From the NCBI RefSeq assembly GCF_033958435.1, contig NC_134138.1:207089298-207153297 (forward strand): DNA of 64,000 nucleotides, given 5' to 3'. Origin of the DNA: Carettochelys insculpta. Lineage: Eukaryota; Chordata; Testudines; Carettochelyidae. The notes beneath the pieces are model-generated. The model made no database searches. It saw only the letters and a program-made list of their open reading frames with translations, and was not told the origin of the DNA. Shown here piece after piece: positions 20,209 to 30,075 of this stretch. Numbering within the stretch: the stretch's first letter is position 1; every line of letters starts with the position of its first letter. The translations under genes and the position numbers were made by a program.

Positions 20209-20834
20209 GACTGTGTCGCTCAAGGTGTGCGTGCCTATGGCTCTGCAGACCGCATGCTGTGCAGGATGCATGTGTCTGGGAGGGGCCCTTTAAGGGAGCA
20301 GCTAGCTGTTGCCCCGGAAGCGCTAGTCCGCCCTGTGACCCTGTCTGCAGCTGTTCCTGGCATCCTTATTTCGATGTGTGCTACTTTGGCGTGTAGACAT
20401 TCCCTCGCAGCGCCTATTTCGATGTGGTGCTGTGCAACGTCGATGTTGAACGTCGACGTTGCCAGCCCTGGAGGACGTATAGACGTTATTCATTGAAATA
20501 GCCTATTTCGATGTCTCTACATCGAAATAAGCTACTTCGATGTAGCGTTCACGTGTAGACGTAGCTATAGTGTGCTTGCTGTATTTATTTGTATTTACTT
20601 TCACTATACTGCACTTATGGAAAATGTAAATAAAATTTACTTATAGTTAAAATGCTGGGTGTTTGAGGGTGCTGGATAAAAGAATGATGGATATGAAAGA
20701 GTTTACCGTACCAGGAAAAAACAAAACATTTCTTATATCCTAAATCTAAAGGTATTTAACAATCACCTACATGTAATAACTAACCACAAGTGAATCAGAC
20801 TTCAGTGTCTTTGTGAATAGCAGAAATAAAACAC

Positions 20835-21441
20835 ATTGGCTGCATCTACACTACCCTTCCCTTTCGGAAGGGGCATGTAAATGCAGCAGATTGAAAATGC
20901 TAATGAGGCATCGATATGAATATTAGCACTTTATTTGCATAATGGCAGCCACTCACACATCTCCTAGGACTGGAAGGGACCTCAGGAGGTCATCTAGTCC
21001 ATTCCCCTGCCCTCTTGGCAGGACCAAGCACCATCCCAGACATCTATTTGCCCCATCTCTAAATGGCCTCCTTAAGGATTGAACTTACAACCCCGGGTGT
21101 AGCAGGCCAATGCTCAAATCACTGAGCATCAAAGTGCTGCTTTCAAAATGTAAAATAGCCATGTAGATGGGGTTCCTCGAAAAGTCAGCCCCGCTTTCAA
21201 AAGCACCCTTCTTCCTAACTTTTTTCAGGAAGAAGGGGGCTTCTGAAAGTGAGGCTTCCTTGTGAAGGAACCCACTCACACAGCTATTTTACATTTCAAA
21301 AGCAGCACTTTCAATGTGGCGAGTGACGTGTATTATGCAAATGAGGCGCTGAATATTCCTATCAGCACCTCATTAGCATTTTTGATCCGCTGCATTTACA
21401 TGCCCTTTCTGAAAGGGAGGGGTAGTGTAGACACAGCCATG
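20835..21441. mobile_element. Foldback MITE carrying a nested SINE
   Basis: The element is 20838-21438, about 600 bp including a ~170-bp SINE. The ends are GGCTGCATCTACACTACCC and, reverse complemented, GGCTGTGTCTACACTACCC. The flanks are ATT and ATG, a probable 3-bp duplication with one change. The arms are complementary over much of their length (GTGCTGCTTTCAAAATGT against ACATTTCAAAAGCAGCAC). The left arm is interrupted by the SINE, so the SINE is the younger insertion. Confidence 0.82.
20957..21127 (-). repeat. tRNA-derived SINE with CR1-like tail (turtle Cry type)
   Basis: Read on the minus strand it begins near CTCAGTGATTTGAGCATTGG (A-box region) and GGTTGTAAGTTCAATCC (B box). It ends in a CR1-like 3' segment, GACCTCCTGAGGTCCCTTCC. 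This architecture is that of the polymerase III-transcribed SINEs described from cryptodiran turtles, which use CR1-type enzymes. It interrupts the left arm of the surrounding MITE. Confidence 0.82.
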
Positions 21442-22590
21442 ATGTCTATAGCACAGCAGCCAAAACACTTTGAATACTAAGAAAAGATAATCTTGCGACT
21501 AACAGAATTAAAACGTCCAACACTGTGTCCCTAGAAAACAACTTAAACTGATTTTATAGACGTGCAGTCCTAGAAGACACTGTTTGTAATTTTAACAGTG
21601 CACCACCAGATGGCGCTGCAGGAAAGAGAGAGAAAGAAAAGGCTTTTCAAAGGGCCATGAATGCACAGAGCAAACAGACTTGTTCCTATTTGTGTCACTT
21701 TTGGCTGAAGTACAGGTGAATTTTTTCCTTCTATCACTCTGTTGGGGACAGAACATGCAACTGCCTTACATTAAACATGATTATTCTTTGTTAAAGGAGT
21801 ATTAGTCCTTAGGAATATTTATTTTGCTCCTTTTGATGAAATTATTTTGAGGGGAAAAATAAGTACTTGAAATCGATGTGGCCCCTCAGGCATATTCAGC
21901 AGTGTATACTCAGACAAAATGTGGGATTTATAGATAAAGTGAAATCGTTGTTGAAATTCTACTTGCTTTCCCTACTTATAAATCAGTGACACTGCACCAG
22001 TGTAATTCTGCCCACAGTCGCACAGGTGAGCAGAATTGAAGCCTGTGGGGTCTGTTTTTTTATTTCATTTACATTGTTTTAACTTCTTCCCCTTCAATGG
22101 TATTGCTTTGGATTTGCACTAGTATGAGGTTCAGCTAACAGTGGAGAATGTTTAGTATTGCAATCCCCTGGGATCCCAGCAATATACCTTTAAGTCATAA
22201 ACAAAATTAGAGGTTGCACTAGCTCTGAGTAAAAATAAGCACTGTCATCCGGTTGCTCTTGTCCTGCACCTTCACAGGGCAGGTATAGAGAGCAGGTACT
22301 ACTAGCAAGGGCAACTGTGCATTTGGTCCTTCCTGTGCAAGCTGGCCCTGCTGTCTGTCATATCACACTTCTCTGGCTGCTTACTGGCTTGACAGTACTT
22401 AGGTTGCTCTCAGCTGTACTCTGTGTCCTGATTGGGGCAGGCCTGAAGAATGCAGAAGTTGGACTTGGCTACTCATGTGTCTAACCAGCTTTGTGACCAA
22501 GCTGAACAGCTGAGGCTGTAGCAGCTGCTCTTGGCTTTGTCTGGTTCTTTGCCAGTGCAGCTTTCCTAGAGACCTAAAGGAGAACCCTCA
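21439..22590. other. No gene recognised; contains a CTCF-type motif
   Basis: Apart from the motif at 21603-21617 I see no exon, RNA gene or repeat boundary here. Confidence 0.5.
21603..21617 (+). promoter_or_regulatory. CTCF-type binding motif
   Basis: CCACCAGATGGCGCT fits the CTCF core consensus CCANYAGRKGGCRSY at every position. It lies outside the recognised transposons. A sequence match alone does not show occupancy. Confidence 0.55.
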
Positions 22591-23026
22591 GGCTACAGCT
22601 ACATGTGAGGCTTTTCCTGGCAAAACTGGTCTTTTCTTCGGAAAAACCATGGAGGGTCTACATGCAAAAACGCTCTTTGTTTACCAACAAAGCCTGGCAT
22701 ATGTGCTGGAAGAGTTATACCTCTCTGCGTTCAGGTATAACACCTCTCCTGACAGTGTTCTGTTGACAAAAACAGCTGTGTATATGCTCCGGGGCCCTTT
22801 TGTTGACAGACACGGCTTCCGGTTCACCGGGCAGCTCTTTTTTCAGAGCTTCTGGTCAGCCCTTCTGTCGAGAGAGGGCTGGGCAGTCTGGCGTCTCTCT
22901 GTCGACAGCACGGAGCACTCTTCTGATTGGCTTTTGTGTGTGGCTGTGTTCTGTTGATAGAAGTTTTGTTGGGAAATCTGTTCTGGCAGTGACTTCTATC
23001 AACAGAAAGTTGTAGTGTAACTAGCT
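22591..23026. mobile_element. TTGACA-rich MITE
   Basis: The left end is GGCTACAGCTACATGTG and the right end, reverse complemented, is AGCTAGTTACACTACAAC. The interior is full of short TTGTTGACA/TCTGTCGACAG blocks in both orientations, including CTCTCTGTCGACAG and TTCTGTTGATAG. No matching 3-bp flank was found. It is the same family as 42896-43336 and the fragment at 180-400. The small open frame at 22649-22957 is a by-product, not a recognisable protein. Confidence 0.7.
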
Positions 23027-26000
23027 TAAAGTAGACTAAAAACTGTAAACTTCATCTAAAAACTTGTTCACCTGTTGGAGTCACCTGAAAAACACAAACT
23101 CAAAGGGTAGCACTTGTGGTTGTGTATCCAGAGATACAAGCATGCATTTTCTCATGTATTTATACTACTATAGTTCCTGATTCATAGTGCGTGCGGGGGG
23201 GCATTGTACAATACATGTTTGAGTTACATGGGAAGATATTGTTCCTGCCCCAATGAGCAAGCAATCTAAACAGTGTACTTGTGACACAAGAATGTACTTC
23301 CTTTGTTGAGGGTTACCATGACAGCCTGTCTGCTGCCCCAGCTGCAACTCCCACTTTCCTGCGATCCGTAAAAGAAAACCTAGAGGAAAGGGACAGCAGT
23401 ATAAGATGTACAGCTAAGCTGCTCTTTGCTTAAATATGAACAGAACATGAGTACATGCTGTGTACCGTAGACTGGTTGCTGCTCCAAGAAGCTGTGCCAC
23501 CCACAAGCCCAGCAGTTGCATGTGAGCATGGAACACCCTATGCATCTTACACAGTCACTGTGTATGGGCTCCCTGCGCCCATGTAATGAACATGGTGAAC
23601 ATGTAATTTTCACATGTTCACCTGCAACAGTGCTCTCTGCAACAGTGTGATTCATAAACGTAGCCTCAAACTTGAGGTGCATCTGTACCACGAAAAGTGG
23701 CTTTCTGCCCTCGTGCAGTTCCATGGAGGCGATTGCTGATGGATCGCAGACATATTTAACACCGTGAGCTTATCTTGGCTGGGAGATTAACTCACTTTAT
23801 ACTTCAAAGTGATGGCCCTAATGTGAGTCCCATTCTTTCTCACAATTCCTTCAGAAGGGTGGTGCTTTTAACTTGTGCTGGCTGCTGCGTGAGGGGTAAG
23901 GACGACGGCTTGTTTTAGCCCAAGTCGTCAGCTTTGAATGCGGTCACATGCTGTGCATGCCATCATGCTGCAGTTAAATCACGTTGAAGCTCACATGTGG
24001 CTTCTCTCATTTAAGCTAGGCTAAGTCAGGAGCAGTTAACTCAAATGTAGATAACTTGAATTACCTCTGCAGTGAAGGCATAGCACGTGTCATCTAATTG
24101 GGCATCTTTTCCCCACATTCTCACTGTTTGGCATTTTCCCCTTGTTTTTTAATTGAATTAGTATTTTCTGGAGGGACCAGGGGAGGCAGAAGGCTCAAGG
24201 CTACAGAAGATGAGTAAATGAATATCAAATTACAAGGCTGCATAATTTTACAACATTGTCTGGATCCAAAATTGACTGTGGCTTAACTATCTTTGTTCCT
24301 CCAGGGGCCGTTCAGCAGCATGCAGGAGAAAGTGGGTGTCCCCAGGCGTCATTCAAGTGAGGGGCAATTCTGTAACACCCTTTGATTGTTAGTATGCGAA
24401 TAGTGACAAGCCAGCACATGGCATTCATGAATATGTAGCCTAATTCCTGAATTTTGTAAAATTCGTAATTCCTCTGGCTGCTCTGGAAATCCTCTCAAAA
24501 CGGGGAGGTCGGACAGACAGGGGAGCTGGCCACACGAAAGCTGAATAAGATGGAGATCGTCGAGGGTGTCTCTGCCCGGTGGAATGCTTTGTAATCCTCA
24601 CAGAAGCAAAACCCCAATTCTATTGTGCCTGAAGAAATTTGTCATCTTCTTTCTCCTCTCTGAAGCTCAGATCGTGCTTAGAAGGAGGACCATCCTGCTG
24701 TGCCATCATGCTGTCCTGACTCTGCTTTGGCAGAGCTAGTTTGAGGCACTGGAGCACAGCTTCTGCTCCTGAAGGACTAAAACGTGTGCATCTCCCTAAG
24801 CCACCCCTTCCCTCCTGCATCATCTTTGTTCTTTTTAGCAGCTTCCTGATCCTCTCTCTACAAAGCCCCAAGCTTTCTGGATGGCCAGCTATGTGATGCA
24901 GCCAGGAAGTTGTGAGGAAATTTTAGAATCCTGGAATCATTTGCCTGGCCATGTAATCACAGCAAGAGCCTATGTATTCTGCAAGCCTGGAGTGAAGATC
25001 AAATGAGAAAGATGAGATGTTTAAAAAGAAGATGAAGATGGGGTGGCAAAAGGAGGGCAAGAAAAAGGGAGGCGAGGGAGTAAAAGAAACAATGATGTGA
25101 CAAATGGACATGATTATTAATTATTTCTCTAGCGAGAAACTTGTTTCTCTGCAGTTAACATTAATGGTACCTCCTTCACAAAGGTCATTATCCATGTCTC
25201 AAGGAAGATCAGTGAAAAAACTTTTTCCTTTCAGTAAAGATGAAGTTCATTTGCAGTGGGCTCCCCAAGTCTCCATTCTTTAAGCTGTTGTGTTCAGTAG
25301 ACCACACACTTCTGGAATGATGCCTGGTTACATTAGTGTGTGTTACATTATGCAGCTGGGTATGCTGCTGTGGGCTCACTGAAGCAGCAGTTCTGCAATA
25401 TTCCAAAAAGCCAACTGAGATTTTCCCCTGCAAATTGTCTCGACATAGCCTCAACTTTTAATAAACCTCTATAAATGAATTGGTTTAATTTTTCCAAACA
25501 ATTTCCGATCCCTATAAAAAGGTTCAGGTCATATTGGCTAGAGTTTTAAATATGCTAGAGAGAGTTATATGGAGCTTACTGGGGAAAAAACTAAAACAAT
25601 GAAAAAGCAGCATTTGTCTCCTGCAGTATTACAGCACTTGGAGACTAGGGATCAAACTCAACTGTGAAAATCCCACTGAATTTGAGAGTTGTGCTTCTGT
25701 AGGCCTGAAGTGTGTTTGGCTTGTGGTTACAGAATGACCATGGGAACACATCACTCTGGCACAGGAGAGGAGGCAGTGTGATGTCATGTATGTTTAATAA
25801 TTGCATTAGAAGACTAATAATTGCAACCAGGAAGTCCTTGAATTGTCTGTATCACTTGCTCACAAGTCAAGTCCTTCTGATTGATACTCAGACCCTCATC
25901 GATTCCAGCAATCAGTTTGTGACCTGGACGTATGCATCTTCTTCAGCTAACAGGGTGGGGCTCTACATTTAGATAAAAAACAAGGATGGCTTGAAAACTC

Positions 26001-27808
26001 CAGTTATAGTTGAATAAAGGTTTCTGGATTCAACAACAACCTCAAAGCTGAGGAGCCATTTTGTGAATCCCAGTCTATGAAGGCTTTTTCTGCTTTATAA
26101 GAGGTGAATTGAATGTGAATAAGCAGGAGAATTTTTTTCTTGCTGCATTGGAGCCTGATCTTTCTCCCACTGAAGTCAAGGAGAATGTCACCAGTTAACG
26201 CAGGAGAAGGATTGGGACCATGGTGTCCTACGGAGAGTGAGTTCAAAACACAGAAGACAGCTGGGATGCTAGGGGCTCTTTGTATAATTTGTATGACATT
26301 TGCTTTGTACTGCTCAGGGCAGATTTTAAGATCCAGAAGTCGGCTACAAATAAAACTAACTCATTTTCCACACATGCACACGCGTGTGGACACACACACA
26401 CAATGTTAAAAGAAAGCATTTAGGAGTTAAATGACAGATTAAGGTCACCTCTGTAACTTTAATTTGACCCCTTTTGTGCATACAGTCTTCAATTACATGG
26501 TCACAGACTTCCCTCTTCACTCTTCCCACAGGCCTTCTGCCTTCTTCAATGCACAGAGAGGAAAGTGTTCAGTTAGTGAGCAGTTACTCAAGATTTTGTT
26601 GTGCTCACTGTTTATTGGATGGTCCAAGGCCTCATTTACTGCACACAACTCAAACTCTGCGTTGATGACAAAATTATTAATTTCCTCAGTGGCTTTTCTG
26701 TGGCGCTCATCACTGGAGTCTGAATGACAGACTCCCAAACATGGGTTTTATTTTTCCAACACTCCCATGAGATGGTGGGTTGATATTATCCTTATTTTAC
26801 AAATGGGGGAACTGAAGTAGAGAAATTGGATATCCAATTTTGAGGGCCCATTTGGCAATATTTAATACCTGATTTTTCAGCATACTTAATGTTATGCCGC
26901 ACTTTGCATTAATCTAACAGACTTCCCATTGACTCCTACTGCAGCTGTGAGTGCTTAGCACTTCTGCAACTCAGACCCCAGGGTATCAAATCTGGGCACC
27001 CAGAAAATGAGGAATGCACACACCAGTGGTGAATTTAGATTATCACTTGATTTCCATTTCTGGCAGTCTCTTTCCTTTTATTGATCAAGATTCTCTTAGA
27101 TGCCCATTCCAAGGAGGTGGAACAGCTGCTTTTTTTCTAACCTCACCCCCACTCCCCCATTATCAACCTGCTCCATGGTCCTGATCCTGCATGGCATTAA
27201 ATGTCTGCTGTGAGGCGCTCAGTGCTTTCAAATCCCAATGAAACAATGAGAGTGGAGGTTGCTCAGTGCCTCCTACAAGGTGGTCAGCTCCATAAGTACT
27301 CAGTCCCCATAACACAAAGTCTGGTTTGTCTATTTAAAGCAGTCCTTTGTCACTGTACCGTATACTCTAATGTATTCACTTTGCACACACAGTTTCTGCT
27401 GATCATTGAAAAGTTTGCCAAGAATCAGAGAAAAATATTTAGCATTAGGCACATGGTCAGAATGGCCTGCCTGCCTGCATACCAGATGTGGTTTAATGAA
27501 ATGCTACGTGTGTGGTTCATGCCATGGCTTTCCTGAAAATCCAATGTCAACTGAAATCTAGGTTTTGAAAATGTACTTACATATGATCACTTTCATATTT
27601 TAACAAAATATATTTTAAAATAACCTGACTTATTAAACATATTAGTGTGCTAGATCACAAAGCACAATATTAGTCTAATGTTAAGGGGAAAATTCACTTA
27701 AACAACATGATATTAAATTTCCCATTGCAAGTATTTGAATAACCCAAACATATGGTGTATTTCTTTAGAAGGAACATAAAATGCTATACTACTGAACAGT
27801 AATCACTT
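23027..27808. other. No gene recognised over 4.8 kb
   Basis: This long stretch has neither a defensible exon nor a clear repeat boundary. Open frames such as 23380-23724 (minus) and 27201-27536 (plus) match nothing I recognise. A short CA-rich run lies at about 26368-26402. Conservation with other reptiles would be the way to find regulatory elements in it. Confidence 0.45.
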
Positions 27809-28199
27809 CTTGGCCGTGTCTACACGTGCCCCAAACTTCGAAATGGCCATGCAAATGGCCATTTCAAAGTTTACTAATGAAGCGCTGAAATGCATATTCA
27901 GCACTTAATTAGCATGCGGGCGGCCGCAGCACTTAGAAATTGACGCGCCTCGCCGCTGCACGTCTTGTCCAGATGGGGCTCCTTTTTGAAAGGACCCCGC
28001 CTACTTCGAAGTCCCCTTATTCCCATGAGCCCCGTCTGGATGAGACATGCGGCAGCGAGGCGCGTCAATTTCGAAGTGCCGCGGCCGCCCGCATGCTAAT
28101 GAGGCACTGAATATGCATTTCAGTGCTTCATTAGTAAACTTCGAAATGGCCCTTTGCGTGGCCATTTTGAAGTTTGGGGCACGTGTAGACGTAGCCCTT
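27809..28199. mobile_element. Foldback MITE, Harbinger-type, CTT duplication
   Basis: The element spans 27812-28196 and is flanked by CTT at 27809-27811 and 28197-28199. The ends are GGCCGTGTCTACACGTGCCCC and, reverse complemented, GGCTACGTCTACACGTGCCCC. It is a near-perfect palindrome over most of its length: CTTCGAAATGGCC...GCGGGCGGCCGC on the left is mirrored by GCGGCCGCCCGC...CTTCGAAATGGCC on the right. It shares the TTCGAA-rich style of the complete element at 15957 and encodes nothing. Confidence 0.9.
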
Positions 28200-28637
28200 G
28201 AGTGAAATATGACAATGTCCAGCTGCAAAGCTGCATGGCAGTTCAAGACAGGAAGAGAAAAATCCACAAGCAGATTGAAAATGTGATGTGGCAGTGGAAA
28301 AGGCATATGTCACCTTAGAATATATCAGGTGAGGGATTTCCAGTGGAGACAGGGAGGTATTACTGCCATTTTACAAGGCACGGGTAAGATCTCACCTGGA
28401 ATGTCAAATACCAAGACTTGGTCTCAGGCTTTTATTTGTGAGGTCCCCCAACATTCTAAAAACTCCATGTTCCATCTATATTACAAATGTTTTTCTGCAC
28501 ATAAAAACCAGGACTGGTAGCAAGCAGGGCAATTGCCTGTGGCCACTTACCAGAATGGACCCACAAAACTAATTTTCTCAGACAGACTTCAGTCCACTGT
28601 AGAGGGGCTTCTGTTTCAGCTTTCTGCCTTAGGTCCC

Positions 28638-29001
28638 AGTGGCTGTGTCTACACTTGCGTTCCTCTTTCAAAAGATGCATGCAAATGAGGGAAACAGAAA
28701 ATGCAAATGAGGTGCAGATTTACGTATCTAGTGCCTCATTTGCATATTCTTCTTTTAAAAGAAGGAAAGCAGAATAGACAGCTCTTCCAAAAGTAAACCC
28801 CCATCTTCGAAAAAACCCTTCTTCCTTTTTTTATGGGAACAAGGGTTCTTTTGAAGACGGAGTTTACTTTTGAAAGAGCCGCATCTACACTGCTTTTCTT
28901 CTTTTGAAAGAATATGTAAATCTGCACCTCATTTGCATTCTCAATTTCCCTCATTTGCATGCCTCTTTTGAAAGAGACATGCAAATGTAGACACAGCCAA
29001 T
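28638..29001. mobile_element. Foldback MITE, 358 bp
   Basis: The element is 28641-28998. The ends are GGCTGTGTCTACACTTGC and, reverse complemented, GGCTGTGTCTACATTTGC. The flanks are AGT and AAT, a duplication with one change. The arms are complementary, with CCTCATTTGCATATTC... against GAATATGTAAATCTGCACC. It lies directly upstream of the RTE-like fragment. Confidence 0.8.
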
Positions 29002-29004
29002 GTG

Positions 29005-29575
29005 ATTAATGTTAGCCTTGCTTGGTGGAAAATAGCAACTAGAATAGCAAAAGCGAGTTTGAAGGCAATGGATGAGATTTGTAAAAGCAAAGTGATTAGC
29101 TTAGGAACAAAGCTGAGCATCTTGAAAACGTGCATTCAGAAGCATGTTGTACAGATGTGAGACGAGTGATAACGAAAGATTTGAAGAGAAGGATATTGGC
29201 ATTTGAGAGGAGCTGTGAAAGGAAGATCCTGAGAATAGGATGACTGCAGAAGGTCACCAATGAGGAATTATATAGGAAGAAAACAGCCGAAAGAGAACCT
29301 ACTGCAGAAGGTCACACAACAGAAGTTACAGCTATTCAGGCATATCTGCAGAATGAACAACAAGCAAAAAGTCAAAACCCTGATATTCCGCATAATGGAC
29401 GGAGAGGCAGACCCCACACAGAATGGGTAAATGATATAGTAGATTGGTGTGGAGCTGTTCTACAGAAACTAAGCCACTCCACACTAGACAGGGAAAGATG
29501 GAAGGAAACAGTGATGCAGGCATCAAACACCAATGGGTGCTGAGCCCATGGTTGTTGATGATAATGACAATTGTT
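29005..29575 (+). pseudogene. RTE-like non-LTR retrotransposon, ORF2 C-terminal remnant
   Basis: Read in pieces on the plus strand, the sequence gives RIAKASLKAMDEICKSKVIS with KLSILKTC, then LQLFRHICRMNNK, then GRRGRPHTEWVNDIVDWCG and LDRERWKETVMQAS. This order is typical of the region after the reverse-transcriptase domain in RTE-type and related LINEs. At least two frame changes (one near 29400) and several stops show it is dead. The 3' end passes into TTGTTGATGATAATGAC, in keeping with the TGA-type tails of RTE elements. Exact clade assignment is inference. Confidence 0.65.
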
Positions 29576-29614
29576 TGGTGGACCTCCTGATACCTGCTGG
29601 TGCTCCCTCAGAGG

Positions 29615-29645
29615 GCCATGGATCCCCAGTTGAGAACTGCTGCTG
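29615..29645. mobile_element. Possible hAT right end
   Basis: CCCAGTTGAGAACTGCTG resembles the right end GGTTGAGAACCACTG of hAT elements. No left end or 8-bp duplication could be paired with it. Confidence 0.3.
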
Positions 29646-29679
29646 TATGCGATTCTGTTAACTCGTGTTTAAGAAAGGT

Positions 29680-30075
29680 TAATTCAAACTGGAGCACATG
29701 CAGAACAAGATTATCAGGATAACTGGAGGAATGTACAGACGATTTTAAAAGAGCAGAATAAAAGACCTTGGCTTGCTTATCTGAGCAAAATGAAGGCTGA
29801 GAAGGGGATATGACTGATTTCTTTAAATATAGTGGGGGATGAAGTAAATGCCCAGGAGTTCAAGGGCTATTTAAGTTACAGGATCACGTTGGCATAAAAG
29901 CAAATGGGTATAAACTGGACAAGAATAAACTGAAGCTGGAAATCAGAGGTTTCTGATAATCAGAGGAGTGATTTTTTTTGTTTTGTTTCTGGAATAGCCT
30001 CCCATATGGGAGTAAGGGGGAGAAATAACTTAATTTGTTTTCAGATGAAGCTAATAAATTTGAGTAGGATTTGTG
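29680..30075 (+). mobile_element. Decayed CR1/L3-type LINE fragment
   Basis: Fragments of the C-terminal reverse-transcriptase product and 3' region are visible. A GYLSYRITLA-like string lies near 29865 and a run like NKLKLEIRGF near 29925, where CR1/L3 elements read about GNKLRWEIRGF. Many stops and frame changes are present. It is older than the CR1 at 2950. Confidence 0.4.

Larger units (their letters stand above)
15954..20569. mobile_element. Complete Harbinger transposon, 4.6 kb, ATA duplication
   Basis: The element spans 15957-20566 and is flanked by ATA at 15954-15956 and 20567-20569. The ends are AGCCGCGTCTACACATGC and, reverse complemented, AGCTACGTCTACACGTG. It carries the two genes expected of PIF/Harbinger transposons: a Myb/SANT-like DNA-binding protein (plus strand, left) and a DDE transposase (minus strand, right), arranged convergently with their 3' ends about 350 bp apart. 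The body is strikingly GC-rich compared with its surroundings, in keeping with a recent arrival from a GC-rich source copy. Both genes carry one in-frame TAG, so this copy probably no longer moves by itself. Confidence 0.93.

Noticed and set aside
22649..22957. A 102-codon frame in the TTGACA-rich MITE
   Set aside because: The related MITE at 42896 does not keep the same protein, so it is not conserved coding sequence.
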